Positions 49,699 to 59,258 of a stretch of 64,000 bases of DNA are shown piece after piece. Within the stretch, counting starts at the first letter, position 1, and every line of letters begins with the position of its first letter. The notes beneath the pieces were generated by a model. The model was not told the origin of the DNA, did not search any database, and saw only the letters and a program-made list of their open reading frames with translations. Source of the DNA: an uncultured Pelagimonas sp. Its GTDB lineage: Bacteria; Pseudomonadota; Alphaproteobacteria; Rhodobacterales; Rhodobacteraceae. The position numbers and the translations under genes are program-made. Location: NCBI GenBank assembly GCA_947497905.1, contig CANMIH010000001.1, forward strand, positions 310,001 through 374,000. Reading direction: 5' to 3'.

Positions 49699-51012
49699 AT
49701 GCCGCCTATTCAGGATCATCCGCTGCGCTATAAGCTGGCCAACGAATTGCACGCCCGTCCGTTCCCGGCATTGGGTGCGCCGTGTCGGGCCATTCATCTC
49801 GCTATCAAACAGCCGGTTGATGCGGCATCGCGCGATCGTCAGCTTGACCTTGATCACCTTCTGGCCCTCCTGGATCATCACGGCGCACAACATCCCCAGC
49901 CCGGTGCAACCCATTACAGTGGCCAGATTGGCCAGCATTTTGTGAAATGGGAGCAACATACCGAGTTTGTCACCTACACTGTGTTCCTTCCGGGTCTGGG
50001 AGAACGGGCCTTTGATCCGGCGGATTTCGAGGTGTTTCCAGCGGATTGGCTGCGGGATGCTCCGGGCGCGCGCGTCACCTCAGCCATGCTGCGGATTTGT
50101 GAGCAAGGCGATCAAAGCGACATTTGCAAAGCGCTGAATGACTGGTTTGTGCCCGAAAGCCTCGCGGTGAGTTCGGTGCTGGATGACGAAGCTGTGGTCG
50201 CCGGAGATTTTCGGATTGATCCCGCCGGGCATCAGCGGTTTGCAATTTTTGTGCGTCCGGGTGTTGGCGAACGGCGCGCGGGGCGGATCGCTCAACGCCT
50301 GTGTGAGATTGAGACCTATAAGGCCATGTCGATGCTGGGGTTCACCCGTGTAGGTGCCATTGGTGGACGGATGGGAGAAATCGACAGCGAGCTGACCCGG
50401 CTGATGGAAGTGATGGCCGGAGGCGCAGGAGGCGAAACCGGGGTTGAGGAAGACACGTTGCGTGATCTGCTCACAGTGTCAGCCGAGCTTGAAAGCCTGT
50501 CCGCGCGGATGTCATTCCGCTTTGGGGCCACCGGGGCCTATGAGGCCATTGTGGGACAGCGGGTCGAGGTTCTGCGAGAAGTGCGGTTTCACGGACGCCA
50601 GACCTTTGCTGAGTTTATGATGCGCCGCTACGACCCCGCCATGCGCACGGTGAAAAGCGCCGAAGGGCGCTTGGAAAACATGGCGAAGCGGGCCACGCGG
50701 GCTGCGGACCTGTTGCGCACGCGGGTGGAAGTGGGGCGTTCCGCTCAAAACCAGCAGCTTTTGGAAAGCATGGACCGCCGTGCTGCGCTTCAGTTGAAGT
50801 TGCAGGGCACGGTTGAAGGCCTCTCGGTGGTCGCGATCAGCTATTATGCAGTCTCGCTGGTGGGGTATCTGGGCTATCCTCTGGCCAAAATGATCGGCCT
50901 GTCCAAAGGTATGCTGACGGCTATAGCTGTGGTGCCGGTCATTTTACTGGTGTGGCTGATGATCCGGCGGATCCATCACAAATTTGGCGGCGATCCGGGC
51001 CCGGATCTTTAG
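49699..51012 (+). CDS. DUF3422 family membrane protein
   Basis: A 437-residue protein with a soluble N-terminal region (HPLRYKLANELHARPFPALG, EQHTEFVTYTVFLPG) and two C-terminal transmembrane helices (VVAISYYAVSLVGYLGYPLA, GMLTAIAVVPVILLVWLMI). A coiled-coil-like region (SAEGRLENMAKRATRAADLL) sits before the membrane part. This is the DUF3422 layout; its function is not known, although the C-terminal part vaguely resembles CorA-like membrane ends. GGAG lies 7 bases before the ATG at 49699. Confidence 0.85.
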   Translation: MPPIQDHPLRYKLANELHARPFPALGAPCRAIHLAIKQPVDAASRDRQLDLDHLLALLDHHGAQHPQPGATHYSGQIGQHFVKWEQHTEFVTYTVFLPGLGERAFDPADFEVFPADWLRDAPGARVTSAMLRICEQGDQSDICKALNDWFVPESLAVSSVLDDEAVVAGDFRIDPAGHQRFAIFVRPGVGERRAGRIAQRLCEIETYKAMSMLGFTRVGAIGGRMGEIDSELTRLMEVMAGGAGGETGVEEDTLRDLLTVSAELESLSARMSFRFGATGAYEAIVGQRVEVLREVRFHGRQTFAEFMMRRYDPAMRTVKSAEGRLENMAKRATRAADLLRTRVEVGRSAQNQQLLESMDRRAALQLKLQGTVEGLSVVAISYYAVSLVGYLGYPLAKMIGLSKGMLTAIAVVPVILLVWLMIRRIHHKFGGDPGPDL

Positions 51013-51026
51013 GCTTTTTACAAAAG

Positions 51027-51047
51027 GAGCGGGCATTGCGCCCGCTC
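51027..51047. terminator. Hairpin between convergent DUF3422 and YeeE genes
   Basis: GAGCGGGC (51027-51034) pairs with GCCCGCTC (51040-51047), with a 5-base loop. There is no strong T tract on either side. Confidence 0.5.
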
Positions 51048-51113
51048 TGGTCAATTTGCGTTCAGGGCACGCAGCCCTTGGGGCTTTGCCCCAAACCCCG
51101 ATTTCCGTGACTG

Positions 51114-52166
51114 CTATTCAGCGGGGCTTAGGTTGGATTGCAACGCGCGTGGTTTGAGCAGCGCATGGGTCAGCACCCCGCCAAGTGCGATGGCGGTGAG
51201 GGCCAGAAGCGCCGCGATGGACAGGGTTGGGATGCCCGCCAGACCTGCGCCGACGGTGCAGCCTCCGGCCAGAACGCCGCCCACGCCCATAAGCGTCGCA
51301 CCCAGGAGATAGCGACCCGTCTCGCGTGGGCTCGAGAAACTTAGCCAGGCCAGTCGGCGGAACAGGGCCGCGGCCAGAAAGGCGCCAATCAGAGTGCCGC
51401 CAATCAGGCCTGTGCCAAAGCCCGCGGGGATCGAGCTTGCGGCCACCGTCCAGAACAGGGTGTCGGCCCAGGTTGAGGTGAATGACAGGCTTTCAAGCGC
51501 GATGGGGTCAAAATCATCGTAGAGCACATAGCCGGTTCCGACCCATCCAAGGGGCACCAGAGCGCCGATGAGTGCGCCGGTGATCAACATCGCAGGACGA
51601 TTGCCTGAGGTCAGGGCAAAGACCAGCGCCAGAACCGCAATCACTCCGGCCCAGAGCAGGCCGCCACCGGGGAGGGCCGCCAGCGTCGTGGCGTCGCCAA
51701 TGTCAACTGTATAGCTGCCCAGAGTGGTGCGCAGAGGCGCAAGAATACCTTTGAGTGTGGCGTGGGCGGTGATGGCGAACACCACCAGAACGGTCAGCGC
51801 GCGCAGATTGCCCGTGGCCGTCAGAACGGTGAGGCGTGAGGCACAGCCACGGGTCAAGACCATGCCAGCGCCAAACATCACGCCGCCAATGGCAATCGCG
51901 AGCAGGGGGAGATCGCTGACCAGAAAACGGTGATCCGAGAAATCCACCCATCCAGAAAAGACCACGGCCTGTGTGCCCAGAATTGCGGTGGCAAGGGCTG
52001 CAAGCCAGACACCGGATTTCTGCCGACGATCATCACCGACCAGACTTGAGCGAAAACAAAACCCGCTGATCTCGGCCAGAGCGCCAAACGCGGCACCTAG
52101 GAGGAGAGCGAACCCCACGGCGGCTTGCGGGGCGGTGAGAAAATCGATGCCTAGGTCTTCGTACAT
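51114..52166 (-). CDS. YeeE/YedE family thiosulfate-type transporter
   Basis: A 350-residue inner-membrane protein with two homologous halves and about nine or ten hydrophobic helices. The conserved cysteines for sulfur relay are visible in EISGFCFRSSL, TRGCASRLTV and LAGGCTVGAGLAG, as in the thiosulfate channel TsuA. It probably imports thiosulfate or a related sulfur anion. The ATG at 52166 (MYEDLGIDFL) is preferred to the longer frame at 52271. No tusA or rhodanese gene is adjacent, and its upstream region is AT-rich. Confidence 0.88.
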   Translation of the reverse strand: MYEDLGIDFLTAPQAAVGFALLLGAAFGALAEISGFCFRSSLVGDDRRQKSGVWLAALATAILGTQAVVFSGWVDFSDHRFLVSDLPLLAIAIGGVMFGAGMVLTRGCASRLTVLTATGNLRALTVLVVFAITAHATLKGILAPLRTTLGSYTVDIGDATTLAALPGGGLLWAGVIAVLALVFALTSGNRPAMLITGALIGALVPLGWVGTGYVLYDDFDPIALESLSFTSTWADTLFWTVAASSIPAGFGTGLIGGTLIGAFLAAALFRRLAWLSFSSPRETGRYLLGATLMGVGGVLAGGCTVGAGLAGIPTLSIAALLALTAIALGGVLTHALLKPRALQSNLSPAE

Positions 52167-52337
52167 GTCGGGCCTCGTGAGAACAGATGGCTTTGCACAT
52201 GCGGGTCTTATCGGATCAAAGCAAGGCCCGACACCTTTGGCGAGGGGCAGGGGCCGGGAACAGAGTTCCAATTGAAATATATGATATGTGAATGTGTTAT
52301 TGGGTTGTGATCACGGATGGATCAATATTCCACGAAA

Positions 52338-52361
52338 AGCGCCGCCCCGAGAGGCGGCGTT
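52338..52361. terminator. Bidirectional terminator after the peptide permease genes
   Basis: GCGCCGCC and GGCGGCGT form an 8-bp stem (one G-T pair), followed by TCTTTTTT on the plus strand and GCTTTT on the minus strand. It lies 28 bases after the permease operon stop. Confidence 0.8.
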
Positions 52362-52389
52362 CTTTTTTGACCAAAAGCTTGGAACGTTG

Positions 52390-53358
52390 TTACCGTCCGC
52401 GAATGCGCGGATCGAGCGCGTCACGCAGGCCGTCGCCAAGATAGTTCACCGACAGCACGGTCAGTGAGATGGCAATACCGGGGAGGAGAACCCGCTCAGG
52501 ATATTCTTCCATGCGCACAACGGCATCGGCCAGCATCTTACCCCAGGTCGGGAAGTCCGAGGGGAAACCCACGCCCAAGAAGCTCAGTGCCGATTCGGTG
52601 ATGATCGCCGTGGCAAGACCCAGCGCGGCCGAGACCAGAATGGGCGACAACACGTTAGGCAGCAGGTGACGACGGATCACCTTACCGGGCACGGTGCCGA
52701 TAGAGTGGGCCGCCAGGACAAATTCCCGCTCTTTGATCGCCAGAATATCACCGCGCACAATCCGCGCCGTGGGCATCCAGGAGGTGATCGCGATGATGGT
52801 CACAATCAGGATGAACATCCCGCCTTCCGGTCCGAAGTTTGCCCGCAGGGGCTGACGGAACAGGGTCACGGCCAGCAGCAGCAAAGGCAGAACCGGCAGA
52901 GCCAGGAACAGGTCGGTTGTGCGCATCAGCAGACCGTCCAGTTTCTTGTAGAAGCCTGCGGCGACACCAATGGCTGTCCCGATGAACAGCGACAGGATCA
53001 TGGCCGCCCAGCCTACGGCCATCGAGGCACGTCCTCCCGAGAGCAGCTGCGCCAGCTGGTCGCGACCAAGCTGATCTGACCCGAGCGGCTTGTGCCAGCC
53101 CACCTTCGCGGTGCTGTCCCAGATCGCAGTGTAGATCGGCCGCATATTTTTGTTGCGGATATCGATCTTCTGCGGATCAGCGTCCCAGAGGAACGGACCC
53201 ACCAAAACGGCCAGGGTGATCAGAACAAGGAAGAATAGGCCAAACATGGCACCCTTGTGCTTGCGGAACTGATCCCATACGTCCTTAGAGCGCGAGCGCG
53301 GCGGCTTCTGAGGCTCTTTGTCCTGCAGGGCTTCGATCGGTGCGATGGTATCAGTCAT
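52390..53358 (-). CDS. Dpp/Opp-type peptide ABC transporter permease (DppC)
   Basis: A 322-residue inner-membrane permease. N-terminal OppC_N region (WDQFRKHKGAMFGLFFLVLI) then the binding-protein-dependent transport domain with LGSDQLGRDQLAQLLSGGRA and the EAA loop (REFVLAAHSIGTVPGKVIRR, HLLPN). It starts at 53358 with GGATC upstream and overlaps the permease DppB gene by 8 bases. With DppB it forms the transmembrane channel. Confidence 0.93.
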   Translation of the reverse strand: MTDTIAPIEALQDKEPQKPPRSRSKDVWDQFRKHKGAMFGLFFLVLITLAVLVGPFLWDADPQKIDIRNKNMRPIYTAIWDSTAKVGWHKPLGSDQLGRDQLAQLLSGGRASMAVGWAAMILSLFIGTAIGVAAGFYKKLDGLLMRTTDLFLALPVLPLLLLAVTLFRQPLRANFGPEGGMFILIVTIIAITSWMPTARIVRGDILAIKEREFVLAAHSIGTVPGKVIRRHLLPNVLSPILVSAALGLATAIITESALSFLGVGFPSDFPTWGKMLADAVVRMEEYPERVLLPGIAISLTVLSVNYLGDGLRDALDPRIRGR

Positions 53359-54358
53359 AGCGGATCCTCGGGTCAAGCAGGCCATAGAGGATGTCTGCGA
53401 TCAGGTTGAAGAGGACAATCAGAACGGCGAAAATGAAGGTCAGGGTCATCACGCCGGGCAGGTCGTTGGCAAACAGCCATGTCAGCAGGAGTTGGCCAAT
53501 GCCGTTCACTTTAAACACGTTTTCGGTGATGATCGCGCCGCCGAAGATCGATGGAATGCCAAGGGCAATCACGGTCACAACCGGGATCATCGAGTTGCGC
53601 AACACGTGCTGCAGTACAACGATGCTTTCCGACAGGCCTTTGGCCCGTGCGGTCCGCACATAGTCCTGTCCCAGATTATCCAGCATTGAGGCACGCATAT
53701 AACGGCTCAACTGCGCGGTGATCTGAAGGGCTAGCACCATGACGGGCATAATCATCTGTTGCAGCTGGAGCTTAAAGCTCGCCCAATCTGTAACCACATG
53801 GGTGGTGTCATAGATGGACGGGAACCAACCAAGCTGAACCGAGAAGATCACAATCAGCAGCGGACCGGTGAAGAAAGGCGGTACCGAGAAACCAATCATG
53901 GTCACAAAGGTCCCGGCCTGATCAAAGACCGAATACTGACGGTAGGCTGAGTAGATCCCGATGGGAATCGCAATCAGGATGGCAACAACATAGGCCACAC
54001 CCACAACCGACAGGGTCTGGGGGATTCGCTGGATGACGATATCCATGACCGGCGACCGGGTCTGCCAGGAAATGACGCGCTGTTTGCCTTCTGAGAAGTC
54101 AGTGCCGAACAGGTAGTCGATCAGAACCTGCGGTTCGATCCAGAAAACCTGAACAAGCCATTTCCAATATTGCACAAGCGGGGGCTGTCCCACGCCAAGT
54201 GCTTCGCGCATCTTTTGTTTTACTTCCGGCGGAACGGTCAGCGGGACCTGCGCCATGGGGTCTCCCGGCGCGAGCTGCAGAAGCATAAAGATGACAAAAC
54301 TGATGAAGAGTAGTGTCGGGATCGACAGGATCAGACGTCTGATCGCATAGGTGAGCAT
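53351..54358 (-). CDS. Dpp/Opp-type peptide ABC transporter permease (DppB)
   Basis: A 335-residue permease with six hydrophobic segments. Features are the N-terminal MLTYAIRRLILSIPTLLFIS, FVIFMLLQLAPGDP and the EAA loop (YVRTARAKGLSESIVVLQHV, LRNSMIP). GAGGG precedes the ATG. It is separated from the binding-protein gene by 128 bases holding two hairpins, so the permeases are probably expressed at a lower level than the binding protein. Confidence 0.93.
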   Translation of the reverse strand: MLTYAIRRLILSIPTLLFISFVIFMLLQLAPGDPMAQVPLTVPPEVKQKMREALGVGQPPLVQYWKWLVQVFWIEPQVLIDYLFGTDFSEGKQRVISWQTRSPVMDIVIQRIPQTLSVVGVAYVVAILIAIPIGIYSAYRQYSVFDQAGTFVTMIGFSVPPFFTGPLLIVIFSVQLGWFPSIYDTTHVVTDWASFKLQLQQMIMPVMVLALQITAQLSRYMRASMLDNLGQDYVRTARAKGLSESIVVLQHVLRNSMIPVVTVIALGIPSIFGGAIITENVFKVNGIGQLLLTWLFANDLPGVMTLTFIFAVLIVLFNLIADILYGLLDPRIRYD

Positions 54359-54414
54359 GTGGCACCCTCGGGTCCGAATTATCCGGTCATTATGCCACCC
54401 TCAGATTGAGGTGA

Positions 54415-54477
54415 GGGCGAGGCAAAGCCCCGCCCTTTTTGACCGGTTGAAGGGGGGCGAGACTTAAGTCCCGCCCC
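54415..54477 (-). promoter_or_regulatory. Two tandem GC-rich hairpins between the binding-protein and permease genes
   Basis: Hairpin A (54454-54477) is a nearly perfect palindrome with arms GGGGCGGGACTT/AAGTCTCGCCCC on the minus strand. Hairpin B (54415-54435) has arms GGGCGGGGC/GCCTCGCCC. Neither has a T run on the minus strand, so they look like transcript-stabilising or attenuating elements, known between other binding-protein and permease genes. Confidence 0.65.
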
Positions 54478-54486
54478 ATTACAGCA

Positions 54487-56184
54487 TCACTTGATGCGAT
54501 ACCAGTCAGCAACGTTCCACAGTTCGCTGTCCCATACGTTCAGCTGAACGCCACCCAGGGTGTTGGAGTGGGCGGACAGACGACCACGGTGAACCAGCGG
54601 GATCATCGCGCCTTCTTCGTAAGCCATCAGGCTCAGTTTCTGTGCCAGCTCTGCGCGCTTCGCCATGTCAGCGGTTTGCGACAGTTCGGCGTGGATGGCG
54701 TCAAACTCTTCCGAGCAGAAACGCGAGATGTTTTCACCCTGCCACTGCGACGACGGCTTAGGTGCTTTGTCGCACAGACCGTTACCCAGGTAAGCCTGAG
54801 GATCGGTGCCGTTGAAGGTGTTGGCGTACATTTCTACGTCAGCATAGAACTTCTGGAAGGTGTCAGGCGAACCTGCGTCCCCACCGAAGAAGACCGAAGC
54901 GTCGATGTTGCGCAGTTCGGTTTCGATGCCGATTTCGCTCCACCACTCTTTGATCAGAGCCTGGAAGTCCTGACGTACAGCGTTGGTCGAGGTCTGGTAC
55001 AGGATTGACAGTTTCACGCCGTCTTTTTCACGGATGCCGTCACCGTCGGTGTCAACGATGCCTGCTGCGTCGAGCATGGCCTTCGCGCCTTCGATGTCCT
55101 GAACATCACAGCCTTCGATGTCGACTGCGAATGCGGCAGGTGCCGGAACCCACGAGCAGGAAACACGACCGGCCTGACCGTAGCCGATTTCAACCAGCAG
55201 GTTGCGGTCGATGGCCATGGACATGGCTTTGTAAACGGCAGGATCGCTCAGGAAGGGGTGCGGGCCAACAACCGAACGCTCATCCGGACCCAGATCTGCG
55301 CTTGGGTTGGTGTTGTTCAGCATGATGCGCTCAAGCAGCGGGCCAAAGCCTGCAACCGGCTTACCTTTGCCGCCAGCTTCCATTTTCGCGATGACATCGG
55401 GTGCCAGCTGCAGGTTCCAAGCGTAGTCAAACTCGCCGGTTTCCATAACCGCTGTGCCCGAAGCTGCCGCCGATCCACCACCTTTGAAGGTCACGGTGGC
55501 GAACGCAGGCTTCGACGCGTCGCGGTAGTTGTCATTGGCTTTCATGGTGATCACGTCGTTCGGTTTGAACTCGGTGACAACAAAGGGGCCGGTGCCGATT
55601 GGGTTGAAGTTCTGCTCGGTGCAGGTCGAAGCCGCAGCACCCATGCAGCTCGCAAACTGAGCTTTCTGCAGGATCGGGCTTTCGCCGCCAACGAACGGAC
55701 CGTAGGGGTTCGGGGTCGGTTTGTCGAAGGTCACAATGACGGTATGCGCGTCAGGGGTTTCAACCGAAGTGACACCTTCGAATTTGGTCAGCTGCGCGCA
55801 GCCACCTTCGGGATCGGTGCAATATTCGTAAGTGAATTTAACGTCTTCCGAGGTGAAGTCCGAACCGTCCGACCATTTGATGCCGGGGGTGATGTTCCAG
55901 GTGATCTTGGTCAGATCTTCGCTCACGCCGCCGTTGCTTACGGTGGGAACTTCGTTCACCAGCCAAGGAACCAGCTCGCCTTTTTCGTTATAGCGCGCGA
56001 GAGGCTCGATGATCATCGAGGCTGATTCTACGTCCTTGGTGCCGCCCGACAGGAACGGGTTGAGGATCGACGGGGCCTGCCAATAAATGATTTTGACGTC
56101 GCCGTCGCTGCCACGTTCCGCAAAGGCAGCGGGAGCCAGCGCAAAGGATGCTGCGGCTCCAAGCATCAAAGACTTGAGTTTCAT
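54487..56184 (-). CDS. Peptide ABC transporter solute-binding protein (family 5)
   Basis: A 565-residue periplasmic binding protein. MKLKSLMLGAAASFALAPAA opens a signal peptide (cleavage after AFA), and GGAG is at 6 bases. SBP_bac_5 features include LNPFLSGGTKDVESASMIIE, KITWNITPGIKWSDGSDFTS and ILYQTSTNAVRQDFQALIKE. Its ligand is probably a peptide or an N-modified amino acid. The first gene of the SBP-DppB-DppC operon, divergent from the fused ATPase gene. Hairpins after its stop suggest extra transcript stability. Confidence 0.92.
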   Translation of the reverse strand: MKLKSLMLGAAASFALAPAAFAERGSDGDVKIIYWQAPSILNPFLSGGTKDVESASMIIEPLARYNEKGELVPWLVNEVPTVSNGGVSEDLTKITWNITPGIKWSDGSDFTSEDVKFTYEYCTDPEGGCAQLTKFEGVTSVETPDAHTVIVTFDKPTPNPYGPFVGGESPILQKAQFASCMGAAASTCTEQNFNPIGTGPFVVTEFKPNDVITMKANDNYRDASKPAFATVTFKGGGSAAASGTAVMETGEFDYAWNLQLAPDVIAKMEAGGKGKPVAGFGPLLERIMLNNTNPSADLGPDERSVVGPHPFLSDPAVYKAMSMAIDRNLLVEIGYGQAGRVSCSWVPAPAAFAVDIEGCDVQDIEGAKAMLDAAGIVDTDGDGIREKDGVKLSILYQTSTNAVRQDFQALIKEWWSEIGIETELRNIDASVFFGGDAGSPDTFQKFYADVEMYANTFNGTDPQAYLGNGLCDKAPKPSSQWQGENISRFCSEEFDAIHAELSQTADMAKRAELAQKLSLMAYEEGAMIPLVHRGRLSAHSNTLGGVQLNVWDSELWNVADWYRIK

Positions 56185-56313
56185 GTCACTCTCCATGTTG
56201 GACCAATGGATCGTTGTCCATTGATTAGAATTGGATGAGGTGCATTGTTGCCATCGCAACGATCAGATCACAAGCCATCACGTTATCGAAATCATGCCCT
56301 CATACTGCCGTAA

Positions 56314-56357
56314 CGAAACCAGAAGTTTCGAGATTTGCAAGCTTTGTTTGATCAAAC
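56314..56357. promoter_or_regulatory. Two palindromic sites in the divergent peptide-transporter promoter region
   Basis: Site 1 is CGAAAC-CAGAA-GTTTCG (56314-56330) and site 2 is the perfect 12-bp palindrome GTTTGATCAAAC (56346-56357). Both lie in the 249-bp region between the binding-protein gene and the fused ATPase gene and could be operators. Site 2 lacks the 4-base spacer of an FNR/FixK box. Confidence 0.45.
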
Positions 56358-56433
56358 GACGCGTCAGGTCTTTACACTCAGTTAGCGCAGACACTAGCTT
56401 GTGGCCTCAACAGGGAACTGGGAGCACCAAAGC

Positions 56434-58266
56434 ATGTTGGATGGCACCGAGGCAGGGCCGATTGCCCGCATCGAAAATCTTCGCGTTGAATTTCAGACCA
56501 AGGACGGTCCGGTTGTCGGCGTAAAGGACGTGTCTTTTGACATCGGCCCGGGCGAAACCGTTTGTGTTGTTGGCGAATCGGGCTCTGGTAAGTCGGTCTC
56601 GTCGCTCTCGCTGATGCGTCTGGTGGAATATGGCGGCGGCGATATTTCGGGCGGCAAACTGCTGTTTGATCGCCGCAGCGGCGAGGAAATCGATCTCGCC
56701 CAAACCGATCAGAACCTGATGCAGACGATTCGCGGCAACGAGATCGGTATGATCTTCCAGGAGCCGATGACCGCGCTGAACCCGGTGTTCACCGTGGGGC
56801 GTCAGCTTACCGAAGGTCTGCGCGTTCACCGGAACATGTCGAAGAAAGAGGCCGAAGCGGAAGCGCTGGATCTGTTGAAACAGGTCCGCATCCCCGAGCC
56901 CGAGCGGCGGCTGAAGCAATATCCGCACGAGTTGTCTGGCGGTATGCGACAGCGTGTGGTGATTGCCATGGCTCTGGCCTGTAAGCCACGCCTGTTGATC
57001 GCCGATGAACCGACAACCGCACTGGATGTGACCATTCAGGCCGAAATTCTGGCTCTGATGGATCGCCTTAAACGCGAAACTGGCACCGCGGTGATGTTCA
57101 TCACCCACGACATGTCGGTTGTGGCGCAGATGGCCGACCGTGTGGTTGTCATGTTCCGGGGCAACAAGGTTGAAGAAGGCCCGGTTGAGCAGATCTTTGA
57201 AGATCCGCAGCACCCTTATACCCAAGCTTTGTTGGCAGCTGTGCCTAAACTGGGCGAAATGCGTGGCAAAGCCTACCCCGAACCCATGCGTCTCGTAGGG
57301 CAGGAAGATGTTGAGCCCAAGCCGATCATCGGCTCGGATGAGCGTCTTCTGACTGTCGAAGGTTTGACCACACGCTTCCCTGTTAAGGGTGGCCTGATGC
57401 GTCGCACAGTGTCGAATGTCCACGCTGTCGAAGATCTGTCGTTTACGTTGAACAAGGGGCAAACCCTTAGTCTTGTTGGTGAATCTGGGTGTGGTAAGTC
57501 GACCGCAGGTCGGTCGATCCTGCGTCTGGTTGAACCCATGGCGGGCAAGGTTGATCTGGACGGCAAAGACGTCATGAAGATGTCGCCCAGCGAATTGCGC
57601 GAAGAGCGTCGTGAAATGCAGATGATCTTCCAGGATCCTTTTGCCTCGCTGAACCCACAGCTGTTGCTCGCTGATCAGGTGGCCGAGCCTCTGCACAACT
57701 ATAAAATTGATACTGGCAGTGCGATCATGGACCGCGTGGCGGGGCTGTTCGATCGTGTTGAACTGCCGCGCAGCTTTATGCGCCGCTATCCGCATGAGCT
57801 TTCCGGTGGTCAGCGTCAGCGGATCGCCATTGCCCGTGCTCTGGCGCTCAATCCCAAGTTGATTGTCGCCGACGAGGCCGTGTCGGCTCTGGATGTGTCG
57901 GTTCAGGCGCAGGTGATCAATCTGATGATGGAACTTCAGGCCGATCTGGGGTTGGGCTATCTCTTCATCAGCCACGATATGGCGGTTGTTGAACGGGTGA
58001 GCCACAATGTTGGCGTGATGTATCTGGGTCGTATTGTTGAACTTGGGCCACGTGAAGCGGTGTTTGAGAACCCGCAGCACGCCTACACCCGCGCTCTGAT
58101 GAAGGCCGTTCCGATCGCCGACCCTCGTCAGCGTAAGTCGGAGAAAGATCTGAACTTCAAACCGATTCCGTCGCCGATCCATCCGGTTGGCTATGAACCT
58201 GGCCCCTCCGAGTATCAGGAAGTGAGCCCCGGCCACTTTGTTCTGACCTCGGAAAGTGGCTATTGA
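56434..58266 (+). CDS. Fused Dpp-type ABC transporter ATPase (DppD-DppF fusion)
   Basis: A 610-residue ATPase with two complete nucleotide-binding domains, as in GsiA. The first has GESGSGKSV and [15 protein letters not shown]; the second has [11 protein letters not shown] and [15 protein letters not shown]. Both halves carry the oligopeptide C-terminal extension ([37 protein letters not shown]). The ATG at 56434 has GGGAG at 9 bases; a GTG at 56401 is in frame. It is divergent from the binding-protein/permease operon and drives that importer. The 609-residue reverse frame is a shadow. Confidence 0.93.
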   Translation: MLDGTEAGPIARIENLRVEFQTKDGPVVGVKDVSFDIGPGETVCVVGESGSGKSVSSLSLMRLVEYGGGDISGGKLLFDRRSGEEIDLAQTDQNLMQTIRGNEIGMIFQEPMTALNPVFTVGRQLTEGLRVHRNMSKKEAEAEALDLLKQVRIPEPERRLKQYPHELSGGMRQRVVIAMALACKPRLLIADEPTTALDVTIQAEILALMDRLKRETGTAVMFITHDMSVVAQMADRVVVMFRGNKVEEGPVEQIFEDPQHPYTQALLAAVPKLGEMRGKAYPEPMRLVGQEDVEPKPIIGSDERLLTVEGLTTRFPVKGGLMRRTVSNVHAVEDLSFTLNKGQTLSLVGESGCGKSTAGRSILRLVEPMAGKVDLDGKDVMKMSPSELREERREMQMIFQDPFASLNPQLLLADQVAEPLHNYKIDTGSAIMDRVAGLFDRVELPRSFMRRYPHELSGGQRQRIAIARALALNPKLIVADEAVSALDVSVQAQVINLMMELQADLGLGYLFISHDMAVVERVSHNVGVMYLGRIVELGPREAVFENPQHAYTRALMKAVPIADPRQRKSEKDLNFKPIPSPIHPVGYEPGPSEYQEVSPGHFVLTSESGY

Positions 58267-58275
58267 TTCGCTGAC

Positions 58276-59208
58276 GTGAAAGTCCTGCGTCGCATGTTGC
58301 AGGGGCTGATCTTACTTTTGGGTGGGATCTTGCTCTCGCTGATTGCGGCGCAGTTTTGGTTTTCGCGGGCAGGGGATCTGCCCCCGCGACAAGATGATGG
58401 CACGCTGCGCATAGCGAGCCACAATGTGCATTACATCTGGTTGGGCGGCGACGAAGGCCCTTGGACCGTTGCGGGATGGAATGCCCGGCGTGACGCCATG
58501 GATGCCTCGTTTAAGGCGCTTGATGCTGATCTTGTGGCGCTACAGGAAAGTGAGAGCTTTGCCTTTGGCGGCGACGGCACTGCTAATCTCACCCGCGATT
58601 GGCTGATCTCGCAAAACCCAGACTATGCTTTGGCGGCGAATCCCGTAGATCCGACCGATGTTCAAAGCTTCCCGCCGACCCAACCTATTCTGTACCGGCC
58701 GGATGTTCTGACGTTGCGCGATCAGGGATGGTTCTTTTTCTCGGACACCCCTGACGTCATCTATTCACGCACATTCAATGGATCTTGGCCCGCCTATGCA
58801 ACTTGGGCCGAGTTTGAGACCACCGAGGGCGTCGTGTTTCGTGCCTATAACGTACACACGGATGCCTTCAGCCGTTCGAATCGTATCAAGTCCAGCGTGT
58901 TGATCCGCGACCGTCTTGCGCCGGTCATCGCCTCTGGCCTGCCGGTTGTTCTGTTGGGGGACACCAATGCGCTGTTTGGGTTTCGGGAAATGGATATTCT
59001 GCGCGAGGCGGGGCTAACGTTTCATCGCATGCCCGGCGCGACGGTGCATTTCAATCGCGGGGCCCATCTTTTTGGGGCAATCGACCATATTGGAACTGCC
59101 GGAGTGGCCGTCATAGCGGGGCCATTTGTGCAGCAGCGCAAGTTCGACGGGCAGTGGCCCTCCGACCATCATCCTATTGCAGCGGATATTGTCATTCCAC
59201 CCCAGTGA
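58276..59208 (+). CDS. Membrane-anchored endonuclease/exonuclease/phosphatase (EEP) family protein
   Basis: A 310-residue protein. A single N-terminal helix (LQGLILLLGGILLSLIAAQF) anchors a periplasmic EEP-fold catalytic domain. Family motifs are IASHNVHYI, LVALQESESF, LLGDTNALFG and WPSDHHPIAADI, which supply the metal site and the catalytic His/Asp. It could be a nuclease, phosphodiesterase or phospholipase-like enzyme. The start is GTG at 58276, 9 bases after the ATPase stop, with ATG at 58294 as an alternative. Confidence 0.82.
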   Translation: MKVLRRMLQGLILLLGGILLSLIAAQFWFSRAGDLPPRQDDGTLRIASHNVHYIWLGGDEGPWTVAGWNARRDAMDASFKALDADLVALQESESFAFGGDGTANLTRDWLISQNPDYALAANPVDPTDVQSFPPTQPILYRPDVLTLRDQGWFFFSDTPDVIYSRTFNGSWPAYATWAEFETTEGVVFRAYNVHTDAFSRSNRIKSSVLIRDRLAPVIASGLPVVLLGDTNALFGFREMDILREAGLTFHRMPGATVHFNRGAHLFGAIDHIGTAGVAVIAGPFVQQRKFDGQWPSDHHPIAADIVIPPQ

Positions 59209-59258
59209 CATGCGGAAAACGGTCGATATGCTGCGCGCATAACACTGAAAGGATTCCC

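Noticed and set aside
56346-56357. GTTTGATCAAAC considered as an FNR/FixK box
   Set aside because: FNR boxes need TTGAT and ATCAA separated by four bases; here the half-sites are fused without a spacer. Kept only as an unspecified palindrome.
56407-58236. 609-codon open frame on the minus strand opposite the fused ABC ATPase
   Set aside because: The plus-strand frame has all ABC motifs in both halves. The reverse protein is low in recognisable domains and rich in His and Arg, as expected of a GC-codon shadow.
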